Program-made: the position numbers and the translations under genes
Shown: piece by piece, positions 20,454-30,052 of the stretch
How the letters are laid out: each line of letters starts with the position of its first letter
How positions within the stretch are numbered: position 1 is the stretch's first letter
Assembly (NCBI GenBank): GCA_000635015.1
Contig: JFMR01000036.1
Coordinates: forward strand, 186,001-250,000
DNA length: 64,000 nucleotides
Reading direction: 5' to 3'
Source: Prochlorococcus sp. scB243_498I20
GTDB lineage: Bacteria; Cyanobacteriota; Cyanobacteriia; PCC-6307; Cyanobiaceae
The notes under the pieces: model-generated
Database searches by the model: none
What the model was told of the DNA's origin: nothing
What the model saw: the letters and a program-made list of their open reading frames with translations, nothing else

Positions 20454-21908
20454 TTGAAAACTGATAAATTAGATAAGATAAAATTTGGAACTGATGGGTG
20501 GAGAGGAATTATTGGATTTGATTTTAATTTATCTAATCTTTCTAGAGTTGTAGTCGCTGCATCCCAGGAGTTGCATTATCAATACTATAAAGAAGTTAAT
20601 TCAAAGAAAATTATTGTTGGATATGATCGTAGATTTATGGCTTGTGAATTCGCCAAGCAAATAGTGCCTTTTGTAAGAGGATGTGGTTTCGAACCAATCT
20701 TATCTGATAGTTTTGTTACAACACCCTCTTGTAGTTTCTATGCCAAAGAAGTCGGTTGTCTTGGAGCGTTAGTAATTACAGCAAGTCATAATCCATATAA
20801 TTGGCTAGGTCTGAAGATAAAGAGCTTTAATGGATGTTCTGTTGACGAATCTTTTACAAGTGAGGTTGAAAAAAGATTAATGCTTGGAAATTCAATAGAA
20901 AAAATAGATGGTGTTAATCAATTGGTAGATATTAAGAAATTTCATTTAGATAGAATTAAATCCCTTTTTGATATTGACTATATTTCCAAGAGATTGAAAA
21001 AAATGAAATTGAGAATTTTTGTAGATTCTATGCATGGTTCAGCTGCAAATTGTATGGCTGAGATTTTTGCTTCTAATGGTTTAGAAGTTATTTCAGAAAT
21101 TAGGAAAGATGCTGATCCTTTTTTTGGAGGAAAACCTCCTGAACCTCTTTTGAATTATGCAGATGATCTAAAAAAAACACTAATCAAAAATTCAACAAAT
21201 GAAGTGAAAACTTTAGGAATTATATTTGATGGTGATGGTGATAGAATTGCGGCAATTGATGAAAAAGGAAGATACTCTAGTACTCAAGATTTACTCCCAT
21301 ACTTTATTAGCTATTTGGGCGAAATTAAAAAAAATTCTTATCCAGTTTTAAAGACTGTTAGTGGTTCAGATATTATTAAAAATATATCAGAGAGTCAAAA
21401 TAGAGATGTTTTTGAACTTCCAGTTGGCTTTAAATATATTGCTGAAAAAATGATTAAAGAAAAAATATTTATTGGAGGAGAGGAATCTGGGGGAGTTGGT
21501 TTTGGTGACTTTATGCCTGAAAGAGATGCTTTATATGCAGCAATGATTTTATTAAATGGAATTGCTGAAAAATCTCAATATTTATATGAAACCTTAGATG
21601 AAATTCAAGAAGATTTTGGGCCAAGTTTTTATAAAAGAATTGATATTAAATTTCCAAATCAATCAGAAAAAAATAACGTAAAAGAATTTATCATAGAAAA
21701 TATTCCTGAGAATATTAATAATCACAAGTTAAAAAGTATCTCAAATATCGATGGAATAAAGTTGAGAATTGATAAAAATTTTTGGCTTCTTTTTAGGTTT
21801 TCAGGAACGGAACCTCTTTTAAGATTATATTGTGAAGCACCAAAAGAATCTTATCTAATTGAGGTATTAGAGTGGGGTCAAGAATTTATAAATTTAGCAA
21901 GAAAATAA
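20454..21908 (+). CDS. Phosphoglucomutase/phosphomannomutase family protein (TTG start)
   Basis: 484 aa; KFGTDGWRGIIG, TASHNPYNWLGLKIK, FDGDGDRIAAID, FRFSGTEPLLRLYCEA. Confidence 0.95.
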   Translation: MKTDKLDKIKFGTDGWRGIIGFDFNLSNLSRVVVAASQELHYQYYKEVNSKKIIVGYDRRFMACEFAKQIVPFVRGCGFEPILSDSFVTTPSCSFYAKEVGCLGALVITASHNPYNWLGLKIKSFNGCSVDESFTSEVEKRLMLGNSIEKIDGVNQLVDIKKFHLDRIKSLFDIDYISKRLKKMKLRIFVDSMHGSAANCMAEIFASNGLEVISEIRKDADPFFGGKPPEPLLNYADDLKKTLIKNSTNEVKTLGIIFDGDGDRIAAIDEKGRYSSTQDLLPYFISYLGEIKKNSYPVLKTVSGSDIIKNISESQNRDVFELPVGFKYIAEKMIKEKIFIGGEESGGVGFGDFMPERDALYAAMILLNGIAEKSQYLYETLDEIQEDFGPSFYKRIDIKFPNQSEKNNVKEFIIENIPENINNHKLKSISNIDGIKLRIDKNFWLLFRFSGTEPLLRLYCEAPKESYLIEVLEWGQEFINLARK

Positions 21909-21910
21909 GG

Positions 21911-22486
21911 ATGAAAAATTTATATTTAGCGAGTAAGAATAAAGGTAAAATTGAAGAATATAAGAAATTGCTTGCTGGAGTTAATTGTAAATTATTACTC
22001 CAGCCAGAATCATTAGAAGTTGAAGAGGATGGACTCACATTTAGAGATAATGCAATAAAAAAAGCGAGTGAAGTTTCGAGAAAAACGAATAATTTTTCAA
22101 TAGCAGATGATTCAGGAATTTGTATTGATGCACTAGGCGGTAAGCCTGGCATTTACTCATCTAGATATGCAGAAAATGATCAGAAGAGAATTGAACGAGT
22201 TTTAAGAGAACTTGATGGAGTTCAAAATAGAAGTGCTTTCTTTATTGCTAATATTTGTGTTTGTTCCCCAAATGGTGAAGTGATTATTGAATCTGAGGCC
22301 AAATGTCATGGCAATATTATTTTAAACCCAAGAGGAGGAAGTGGTTTTGGGTATGACCCAATTTTTGAGGAGAGTTCTACCAGATTAACTTTCGCAGAAA
22401 TGAATAATGATATTAAAGACTCTTGTAGTCATAGGGGTAAAGCATTAAAGAAAATTATTCCAGATTTAATTGAAATTTTTTCTTAA
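21911..22486 (+). CDS. rdgB: XTP/dITP pyrophosphatase (RdgB/HAM1); ORF track start 21872 probably too early
   Basis: MKNLYLASKNKGKIEEYKKLL..., SIADDSGICIDALGGKPGIYSSRYA, GSGFGYDPIF. Confidence 0.94.
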   Translation: MKNLYLASKNKGKIEEYKKLLAGVNCKLLLQPESLEVEEDGLTFRDNAIKKASEVSRKTNNFSIADDSGICIDALGGKPGIYSSRYAENDQKRIERVLRELDGVQNRSAFFIANICVCSPNGEVIIESEAKCHGNIILNPRGGSGFGYDPIFEESSTRLTFAEMNNDIKDSCSHRGKALKKIIPDLIEIFS

Positions 22487-22488
22487 AT

Positions 22489-24012
22489 TCAATTAACCCA
22501 AGATCCATGAAGGCCATGTGGAATTGAAATGGGTAATTCATAAACAGCTAATTCTTTTAAGTCTTTTGCGTCTAATATCACTAAATCGCTTCCTCTTCTT
22601 TCTCCGTTCCATAGAAGTATAAATAAAAATCCCTCATCTTCTTTTGAAGACTTTTCTGATGGAACCATAATTGGTTCACTAACAAATCCGCTTGGACCTG
22701 CTGACCAAGAAATCTCTTCCTTAGAGGTTAAATCTATTTTTTTTATTGCTTGAAGTGGAGCGTTCCCAAGCTTTTGAGATGTGCTTGCCATCCAACTAAA
22801 AGTTGCTTTTAATCCTAAATTTTTAGGATTAACAACAGCAAATTCACAACATTGTTCACTGAAGGTCTCAAGTTCACAAGTTTTTGTCTTTAGATCGATA
22901 ATTGATCTTTTCAGTTTTCCTTCTGGATATTTATCAAAGTCAATATCCCTAAAATTCTCATCTGGACCAACTGATGGGAAATCATTATAAAAAATACTAT
23001 CTAATACGATTTTGGAATCTTTTTCAAATGCATTTACATGATGAAAAACGAATCCTTCTGGAGCATCTATTGTTAAAGCTGGCTGTCCTCTAAATAATCC
23101 ACTTTCTCTGGGGATGATAAAAAACTTTGCCTTTTTATTTGGGTTTGACTTTAGGCATTGTGCTGCTCCTCTTTGACCCATTACAAATGGAAGAGGGTTG
23201 AAATCAATAGCATTCTGTAAAAATATTGCCCAATTGGTTGTAATTGCGAAATCATGAAGGAATGCAAAGCCATTTAAGGTATCTTTTCTGTCAAAAATGA
23301 GCTCTCCAGAATTTGTACCAGAATTATCAAATTCCATTAATCTAATGGTACTTTTTGGCCCAGTTTGTACTCCAAAAGTGACTAAAAGTTCTGAAGATGT
23401 ATTTGAGTTTAGGTCTGTTTTGGGATGAGCACTGAATGCTTCGTTAGGCTTGAGTACCCCTTTTAATGTTGTTAAACCAATAGTGTCAAGACTATCAGGA
23501 TCCATTGCATGTGGCCCTGCTGCTTCCCATAATGCGAGAATTTCATCTCCTAATTTAATGACATGTGTATTAGCGATATTCTTGAATTTTAGATCTAATG
23601 CATTATTTAAGATTCCTCCATTTTTTTGTGTTCCAAAAACACCTCTATAAATAAATTTATTTATTTTCTCTTCTTCCAAATAGCCTTTAGTTTTAACAAA
23701 TCTATTTGTTAAGAATGGCTGACCATTTTCGAATTTTATAGATGTTATCATTCCATCACCATCAAATGGATGGTGAACCCATTGTCCACCTCTCTCTAAT
23801 ATTCCTGGTCCATTTCTTAATAATGTTCCATTTAAATTTTTAATATTATTACCTTTGCGAATGGTTAGAGGCTCTTTAGTTAGCTCCTTTTTTACATTTT
23901 GATAAGCACTTGACCAATCCTCTTTATTAAAAATTTTATATTTATCAATTTTTTTATCTTGTAAATTAGTCACAAAAAAATAATCACTATATCTATCTTC
24001 GCCAAAAATCAA
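22489..24012 (-). CDS. Carotenoid oxygenase / carotenoid cleavage dioxygenase family
   Basis: 507 aa; GTLLRNGPGILERGGQWVHHPFDGDGMI, FLHDFAITTNWAIFLQNAI, FVFHHVNAFE, C-terminal PISIPHGLHGSWVN; start position uncertain. Confidence 0.93.
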   Translation of the reverse strand: MIFGEDRYSDYFFVTNLQDKKIDKYKIFNKEDWSSAYQNVKKELTKEPLTIRKGNNIKNLNGTLLRNGPGILERGGQWVHHPFDGDGMITSIKFENGQPFLTNRFVKTKGYLEEEKINKFIYRGVFGTQKNGGILNNALDLKFKNIANTHVIKLGDEILALWEAAGPHAMDPDSLDTIGLTTLKGVLKPNEAFSAHPKTDLNSNTSSELLVTFGVQTGPKSTIRLMEFDNSGTNSGELIFDRKDTLNGFAFLHDFAITTNWAIFLQNAIDFNPLPFVMGQRGAAQCLKSNPNKKAKFFIIPRESGLFRGQPALTIDAPEGFVFHHVNAFEKDSKIVLDSIFYNDFPSVGPDENFRDIDFDKYPEGKLKRSIIDLKTKTCELETFSEQCCEFAVVNPKNLGLKATFSWMASTSQKLGNAPLQAIKKIDLTSKEEISWSAGPSGFVSEPIMVPSEKSSKEDEGFLFILLWNGERRGSDLVILDAKDLKELAVYELPISIPHGLHGSWVN

Positions 24013-24045
24013 CTGAATTGTGGCTGATTCGAAAAAATTCCTATT

Positions 24046-24651
24046 TTATTGTTTTTCTAACATTCCTTTACTGGATGGAATTGTATCAGATCTTCTTGGA
24101 TCTACTTCGGTAGCCATTCTAATTGCTCTTGAAAAAGCTTTAAAGCACGCCTCAACTATGTGATGTGAATTACTTCCTCGTATTTGATTGATATGCAGAG
24201 TAATACCGCTGTTATTTACAAAGGCAATAAAAAACTCTTTTACTAGTTCAGTATCATAATTTCCTATTCTAGGGGCTTTTAATTGAAGATCATAAGATAG
24301 ATGCGGTCTACCAGAGCAGTCTAAAGTGACTTGAACTAATGCTTCATCTAATGGGGCAAAGAAATGTCCAAATCTGCTTATTCCTTTTCTTTCTCCCAAG
24401 GCTTTTGAAAATGCTTTGCCTAATGCGATGCCAACATCTTCATTTGTATGATGATCATCAATATGGGTATCTCCAATTGCTTTTATTTTTAAATCGAACA
24501 AACCATGACTGGATATTTGATGAAGCATATGATCTAAGAATGGTATCCCGGTATCAATCTCAGAAATTCCATTTCCATCTAAGTTTATAAATACAGAAAT
24601 ATCTGTTTCATTCGTTTTTCTTTTTATTTCAGATTGCCTTAGAGATGACAT
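24046..24651 (-). CDS. hisB: Imidazoleglycerol-phosphate dehydratase
   Basis: 201 aa; [61 protein letters not shown]. Confidence 0.98.
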   Translation of the reverse strand: MSSLRQSEIKRKTNETDISVFINLDGNGISEIDTGIPFLDHMLHQISSHGLFDLKIKAIGDTHIDDHHTNEDVGIALGKAFSKALGERKGISRFGHFFAPLDEALVQVTLDCSGRPHLSYDLQLKAPRIGNYDTELVKEFFIAFVNNSGITLHINQIRGSNSHHIVEACFKAFSRAIRMATEVDPRRSDTIPSSKGMLEKQ

Positions 24652-24671
24652 TTTTATGTAAAAAACTTAGT

Positions 24672-25454
24672 TTACATTCCATTAATGCAGTAACCCGCAT
24701 CAACATAAATTGTTTGGCCTGAAATGCCGCTAGAGAGATCACTTAATAAAAAAGCAGCTGTATTACCTACTTCTGTTTGAGTGACTGTTCTGCGTAAAGG
24801 AGCCTTTTCTTCAACATTGTGAATCATATCTAAAATGCCACCTATTGCAGAACTCGCAAGTGTTCTTATAGGCCCAGCACTTATTGCGTTAACTCTGACT
24901 TGTTTTTCGGGACCAAGTTCTGCAGAAAGATATCTTACTGAAGCTTCTAAAGCTGCTTTAGCAACTCCCATCACGTTATAGTTAGGAATCGCCCTTTCTG
25001 AACCTAAATAAGTTAATGAGACAACTCCAGCACCATCACTAAAAAGTGGTTTTGCTGCTTTACATAAAGGTGCTAACGAATACGCACTTATATTAAGAGC
25101 CCTATCAAAACCCTCTGAAGTGGTAGCACTATAATCTCCAATCAATTCATCGCGTCCTGCAAAGGCTAGGCAGTGAACTAATCCGTCAATTTGCCCCCAA
25201 TTTTCTTTTATATTTTTAAAAATTTCTTCAATTTGAGCTGGATTTTGAACATCAAGAGGCAAAAATAACGATGGTTTTAAAGGTTGAGTTAGTTCTCTAA
25301 CTTTAGACTCGAATCTTCCCTTATCATCAGGCAAATACGTGATGCCAAGTTCTGCGCCAGCTTTTGAAAGTTGTTGAGCGATACCCCATGCTATTGAACG
25401 ATTGTTGGCAATTCCCGTAACAAGAATTTTTTTGCCAGTTAGATTTAGAAGCAT
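24672..25454 (-). CDS. fabI: Enoyl-[acyl-carrier-protein] reductase (NADH)
   Basis: 260 aa; GKKILVTGIANNRSIAWGIAQ, VVSLTYLGSERAIPNYNVMGVAKAALEASVRYLS, AGPIRTLAS. Confidence 0.98.
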   Translation of the reverse strand: MLLNLTGKKILVTGIANNRSIAWGIAQQLSKAGAELGITYLPDDKGRFESKVRELTQPLKPSLFLPLDVQNPAQIEEIFKNIKENWGQIDGLVHCLAFAGRDELIGDYSATTSEGFDRALNISAYSLAPLCKAAKPLFSDGAGVVSLTYLGSERAIPNYNVMGVAKAALEASVRYLSAELGPEKQVRVNAISAGPIRTLASSAIGGILDMIHNVEEKAPLRRTVTQTEVGNTAAFLLSDLSSGISGQTIYVDAGYCINGM

Positions 25455-25559
25455 TTTGTTTATTATTTCTATTATTCTCCTATATAAAAGTACCTATCTT
25501 TACGGATTACTGCAAAATATACAATAATTTTCAAATATAAAAGAATTTTTAACTTGAAC

Positions 25560-26153
25560 ATGGTAAGAACAAATTCTATGGTTTTGGAATTAGGTTTTCA
25601 ATTACCGAATTTCGAAATGTTAAATGCTAATTCCTCAAAAAATGAATATTTTAATTCTCATAATCTAGATAACCGGCATTTACTTTTAATGTTTATTTGT
25701 GCCCATTGCCCATTTGTTAAATATATTGAGAATCAAATTTTCACCTTAAGTAAAGAAATTGAAAATACAGTTCAAACAGTTGCAATTTCTAGTAATGATA
25801 TAGTCACTCATCCTTCAGATTCACCAAAAAATTTGAGATTACAAGCACAAACACAGGGATGGAGTTTTCCTTATCTATATGATGAAAATCAGAATTTTGC
25901 TAAGAAATTAAAAGCGGCTTGCACCCCAGATTTTTATCTTTTTTCAAATAAAGGAGATGGTGATTTTTTATTGTATTATCATGGCCAATTAGACGATAGT
26001 AGACCAGGTAATAATATCCCTCTATCTGGAAAAGATTTGCGCTCTGCTGTAAAAGATTTGAATCAAGATAATTCTAATCCTTCAAATCAGATGCCTTCTT
26101 TAGGTTGCAATATAAAATGGACTCCAGGTAAAGAACCAAGTTGGTTTAAATGA
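25560..26153 (+). CDS. Thioredoxin/AhpC-TSA family redoxin
   Basis: About 197 aa from ATG 25560; LLMFICAHCPFVKYIENQI (CxxC variant), thioredoxin-like layout. Confidence 0.88.
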   Translation: MVRTNSMVLELGFQLPNFEMLNANSSKNEYFNSHNLDNRHLLLMFICAHCPFVKYIENQIFTLSKEIENTVQTVAISSNDIVTHPSDSPKNLRLQAQTQGWSFPYLYDENQNFAKKLKAACTPDFYLFSNKGDGDFLLYYHGQLDDSRPGNNIPLSGKDLRSAVKDLNQDNSNPSNQMPSLGCNIKWTPGKEPSWFK

Positions 26154-26206
26154 ATTAAAAATTTTTTTTACCCATAGAAATATGGTTTAGGGTTAATATA
26201 TTTACT

Positions 26207-27412
26207 ATGCAGATACCTCCATTTACTTTAAATAGGCAGTACCACGAAATTGGCTCAGAAATTGAGAGTGAGGTTTCTAAAGTCTTAAAAGGGGGCCAGT
26301 ATATTGGAGGACAAGAAATTGCCAAATTTGAGGAGAGTTTTTCAAATTTGATTGGTGTTGAAAATACTGTTGGATGTAATAGTGGAACTGATGCTTTAGT
26401 ATTAGCTTTGCGCGCATTAGATATTGGTGTGGGTGATGAAGTTATTACCTCATCTTTTAGCTTTTTTGCAACTGCAGAGGCTATTAGTGCAGTTGGTGCA
26501 AATCCTGTTTTGGTAGATATAGATCCAGAAACTTATCTCATTAATACTGAACTAATAGAACAAGAAATAAATTCTAATACAAAGGCAATTATGCCAGTTC
26601 ATCTATTTGGTAATGCAGTAAATATGACCTTAATAAAATCTTTGGCCAAGAAATATAGCTTAAAAGTAATAGAAGATTGTGCTCAGGCAACATGCACAAT
26701 GTGGGAAAATTCCAAAGTTGGCAGCATCGGTGATATAGGCTGTTTTAGCTTTTTCCCTACTAAAAATTTAGGAGCTGCTGGAGATGGTGGAGCAGTAACA
26801 ACTTCAGATCAGAAGATTGCAAAAAAAATTAGAGAACTGGCTGTTCATGGTAGCCCAATAAGATATCATCATACCCAAATTGGATATAACAGCAGACTTG
26901 ATACCATTCAAGCTGCCATATTAAACATTAAAATTAAATATATTTCTAAGTGGATTAATAATCGCCAAAAAATTGCTAATAATTACCTTGATTTATTAGA
27001 AAAAAATCCGTTTATTAGTTTTCCAAAAATTAGCTCAGATGCAATTTCCCATTCTTGGAATCAGTTTGTCATCAAATTAAGAAACGATAAATATTTTTTA
27101 AATGAAGATTTTTCAAATCTATTTGATACTGATTGCAAAAAATACTATTCCTTAAGGAATTTGGTAAAACAACAACTTTTTGAAAAAGGTATTAATTCAA
27201 TTATTTATTATCCAATTCCAATACACGCACAAATAGCTTACAAAAATAAAAATTACTCTAGATCAAAACTCATTAATACAGAGAGAATTTGTACAGAAGT
27301 TCTTAGTCTTCCAATGTTCCCTGAAATTTCTTATGAAGAGCAATTTTATGTAGCAGAAAATTTAAATAAAGTTTTAAAAAATTGTATAGAGGAAATTCAA
27401 ATTTCAGCATAA
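26207..27412 (+). CDS. DegT/DnrJ/EryC1/StrS family PLP aminotransferase
   Basis: 401 aa; GVENTVGCNSGTDALVLALRALDIG, VIEDCAQA, DIGCFSFFPTKNLGAAGDGGAV. Confidence 0.95.
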   Translation: MQIPPFTLNRQYHEIGSEIESEVSKVLKGGQYIGGQEIAKFEESFSNLIGVENTVGCNSGTDALVLALRALDIGVGDEVITSSFSFFATAEAISAVGANPVLVDIDPETYLINTELIEQEINSNTKAIMPVHLFGNAVNMTLIKSLAKKYSLKVIEDCAQATCTMWENSKVGSIGDIGCFSFFPTKNLGAAGDGGAVTTSDQKIAKKIRELAVHGSPIRYHHTQIGYNSRLDTIQAAILNIKIKYISKWINNRQKIANNYLDLLEKNPFISFPKISSDAISHSWNQFVIKLRNDKYFLNEDFSNLFDTDCKKYYSLRNLVKQQLFEKGINSIIYYPIPIHAQIAYKNKNYSRSKLINTERICTEVLSLPMFPEISYEEQFYVAENLNKVLKNCIEEIQISA

Positions 27413-28830
27413 AGTGATTTAAATAATCTTTGTTGTATGTTGTGATTGACAATAGGGCTTAAATAATTATTTTTTTCTAGATTAGATATCTCCCCATTTA
27501 ATAATTCTGAATTGGACACTTTAGATAATTCAGGAATCCAATATTTTATATATTCGCAAATAGGATCAAATTTTTTTGCTTGGGTATATGGATTAAAAAT
27601 TCTAAGTGGTTTTGGATCCATACCGCTACTGGCGCTCCACTGCCATCCTCCATTATTTGCAGCTAAGTCTCCATCAACCAAAGTCTCCATAAATTTTCTC
27701 TCGCCCATTTGCCAATTGCATATAAGATCTTTGACCAAAAATGAAGCGACTATCATCCTACATCTGTTATGCATCCAGCCAGTACTATTTAGTTGACGCA
27801 TCGCAGCATCAACTATAGGTACTCCAGTCTCTCCGTTGCTCCAATGCTGAAACCATTTATTATTGTTTTGCCATGGAAAGTGATCCCATTTTTTTCTATA
27901 TGGACCCTTCTCTAGCTCTGGAAAATGGAATAGGCAATGTTGATAAAATTCACGCCAAACAAGTTCTTTTTGCCAAGTTTCAATTGATAGGTAATTTGCT
28001 TGATTTGCAAAATCTGAATTTAAATTTAATGTGGCGTTCCAAACTTTTCTAATGCTGATGGTGCCGAATCTGAGAGATGCACTTAAAAAAGATGTCCCAT
28101 TATGGGAAGGAAAATCTCGTGCAGAATTATAAGAATATATTTTTTTTTCTTTAATGAAGTTTTTTAATAATGTTTCTGCAGCATTCTCTCCAGGTCTGCA
28201 TGGACAAATATTCGAACCAGGGAAATTGATATTTTTTATAAATTTCTCTAGAACTGAATCAGATGAATTTATTGTCTTATCTTTGAGTTTATTTTCTATA
28301 TCTTTAAACTGGAAACCAACTTTATCTTGTTTATATGAACCTAATAAATTCATTTTTGATTTAAGGTTTTTATAAAAAGGTCCATAAACTGAATAAGGAT
28401 TATTATTCCCTGAAAATATTTTTAATGGTTCTACTAATAAGTGATCCCAAGTTTCAATAACTTGAATATTTTGTTCTTTTAAAGTTTTTTTTATTTGTAA
28501 ATCGCGATTAATCTCATAAGGTTCAATTGATCTATTCCAAAAAACAAATTTAGCATCTATTTTCTTTGCTAATTGAGGAATTATTAATAAAGGATCTCCT
28601 TCTTCCATAACTAATCTACTACCCATTTTTTTCCAATTATTTCCTAATTCTTGAAGTGAATTTCCTAGAAACCAAGCTCTTGAACTTGCATTGAAATCGT
28701 GTGAGTAATTTTTATCAAATATATAAGTTGAAGTAATAGCATTTGATAATGAAAATGCTTTGATTAAAGCTTGATTATCAAATATTCTTAAATCCTTTCT
28801 ATGCCAAAAAAGTATTCTAGGTTTATTCAT
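27397..28830 (-). CDS. phr: Deoxyribodipyrimidine photolyase
   Basis: 477 aa; RILFWHRKDLRIFDNQAL, WQKELVWREFYQHCL, PIVDAAMRQLNSTGWMHNRCRMIVASFLVKDL, GDLAANNGGWQWSASSGMDP. Confidence 0.97.
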   Translation of the reverse strand: MNKPRILFWHRKDLRIFDNQALIKAFSLSNAITSTYIFDKNYSHDFNASSRAWFLGNSLQELGNNWKKMGSRLVMEEGDPLLIIPQLAKKIDAKFVFWNRSIEPYEINRDLQIKKTLKEQNIQVIETWDHLLVEPLKIFSGNNNPYSVYGPFYKNLKSKMNLLGSYKQDKVGFQFKDIENKLKDKTINSSDSVLEKFIKNINFPGSNICPCRPGENAAETLLKNFIKEKKIYSYNSARDFPSHNGTSFLSASLRFGTISIRKVWNATLNLNSDFANQANYLSIETWQKELVWREFYQHCLFHFPELEKGPYRKKWDHFPWQNNNKWFQHWSNGETGVPIVDAAMRQLNSTGWMHNRCRMIVASFLVKDLICNWQMGERKFMETLVDGDLAANNGGWQWSASSGMDPKPLRIFNPYTQAKKFDPICEYIKYWIPELSKVSNSELLNGEISNLEKNNYLSPIVNHNIQQRLFKSLYAEI

Positions 28831-29390
28831 AATTTATTTAAAAATTGTTTAGTCCTAAACCAAGCTGTCACGGTTTTTGCGTCAAGAATTTCATCCCCAC
28901 TAGAAATAAGATTATCTAGTTCGTCTGGATCTAAAATTAATACTTCTATATCTTCATCTAAATCTCCTTTAACCTCGGAATTGAGTTTGCTCAAATCACG
29001 CGCTAAAAATAAAAAAATTTCTTCATCTGCATAACCAGGAGCAGGGACAAGAGTGCCTAGTTCGTCCCATTTTTTTGCACTGAATCCAGTCTCTTCTTGT
29101 ATCTCTCTTTTAATTGAATTTATAGGTGTTTCACCTATTTCTAATGTACCTGCTGGAAATTCTAATAAATATCTTGAAACAGCAAATCTATATTGCCTAA
29201 GAATTATAACTTTATTATCTTTTGTGATAGGCACGGCTAATGCTGCGCCCGGATGCTTAATATGTCCATATATATCTTCATGTCCATTTGGAAGCTCAAT
29301 TCTATTAATTTCAAAACTAAATTTTTTTGACTTTAACTCAGATATTTTTTCTTTAAAAATTGATTTTTTAATAAGGTTTTTGTTGCCCAT
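28827..29390 (-). CDS. NUDIX hydrolase (ADP-ribose pyrophosphatase-like)
   Basis: 187 aa; Nudix box GTLEIGETPINSIKREIQEETGFSAKKW. Confidence 0.93.
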   Translation of the reverse strand: MGNKNLIKKSIFKEKISELKSKKFSFEINRIELPNGHEDIYGHIKHPGAALAVPITKDNKVIILRQYRFAVSRYLLEFPAGTLEIGETPINSIKREIQEETGFSAKKWDELGTLVPAPGYADEEIFLFLARDLSKLNSEVKGDLDEDIEVLILDPDELDNLISSGDEILDAKTVTAWFRTKQFLNKL

Positions 29391-29437
29391 AATTTTTAAA
29401 TAAAAATAGCCTAACAGTTATTTTTTTGTTTTGTAAA

Positions 29438-30016
29438 TCATTTAATAGACCATTTTGGTTCATCAAACTTTTTTATTTTTTGGGTTCTACTTAAGATTTC
29501 AGATAGTGGCGTAATAACGAAATTCCGATTCATGAATCTTGGGTGAGGTAATGTTAATTCCTCGTCAACGGTATGAAAATCTTCCCACCAAAGAATATCT
29601 AAATCGAGACATCTTGATAGCCATTTCTTACCCTTTGGCGTCTTTTCTCTTCCGAAAAATTTCTCTAATTTTTTTAGTTCCTTTAAAAGTAATTTCGCCT
29701 TTTTATTTGATGGTTTTGGAAAAGAATTACTTTTTATGAGCAAAAGAGTATTTAAATAATTTGGCTGCTCATTTTCAACTCCATGAGGTAATGTTTCATA
29801 AATTGAAGACCAAAAAAAGTTTGCATGAAATTTTCTTTTCTCTTCTTTTTGTTTGTTTAAATTATCTCCCCATTCATTTATTATTTCTTCTATTTTTGGT
29901 TTACACATTAATAGTGACTCAAGGGGGCTTCCGAATTTACTATCAATATTTGCTCCGAGGGATATACATAGTCCATTTTTGATATTAAGATTTGATAATT
30001 CCACTACAAAAAACAA
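29438..30016 (-). CDS. folK: 2-amino-4-hydroxy-6-hydroxymethyldihydropteridine pyrophosphokinase
   Basis: 192 aa; [71 protein letters not shown]. Confidence 0.95.
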   Translation of the reverse strand: MFFVVELSNLNIKNGLCISLGANIDSKFGSPLESLLMCKPKIEEIINEWGDNLNKQKEEKRKFHANFFWSSIYETLPHGVENEQPNYLNTLLLIKSNSFPKPSNKKAKLLLKELKKLEKFFGREKTPKGKKWLSRCLDLDILWWEDFHTVDEELTLPHPRFMNRNFVITPLSEILSRTQKIKKFDEPKWSIK

Positions 30017-30052
30017 AGTTGTTGGATAAATTCTATATCAGGCATTTTTAAA

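Noticed and set aside
29053-29403. 116-aa forward ORF opposite the NUDIX gene
   Set aside because: Antisense shadow; the minus frame contains an intact Nudix box.
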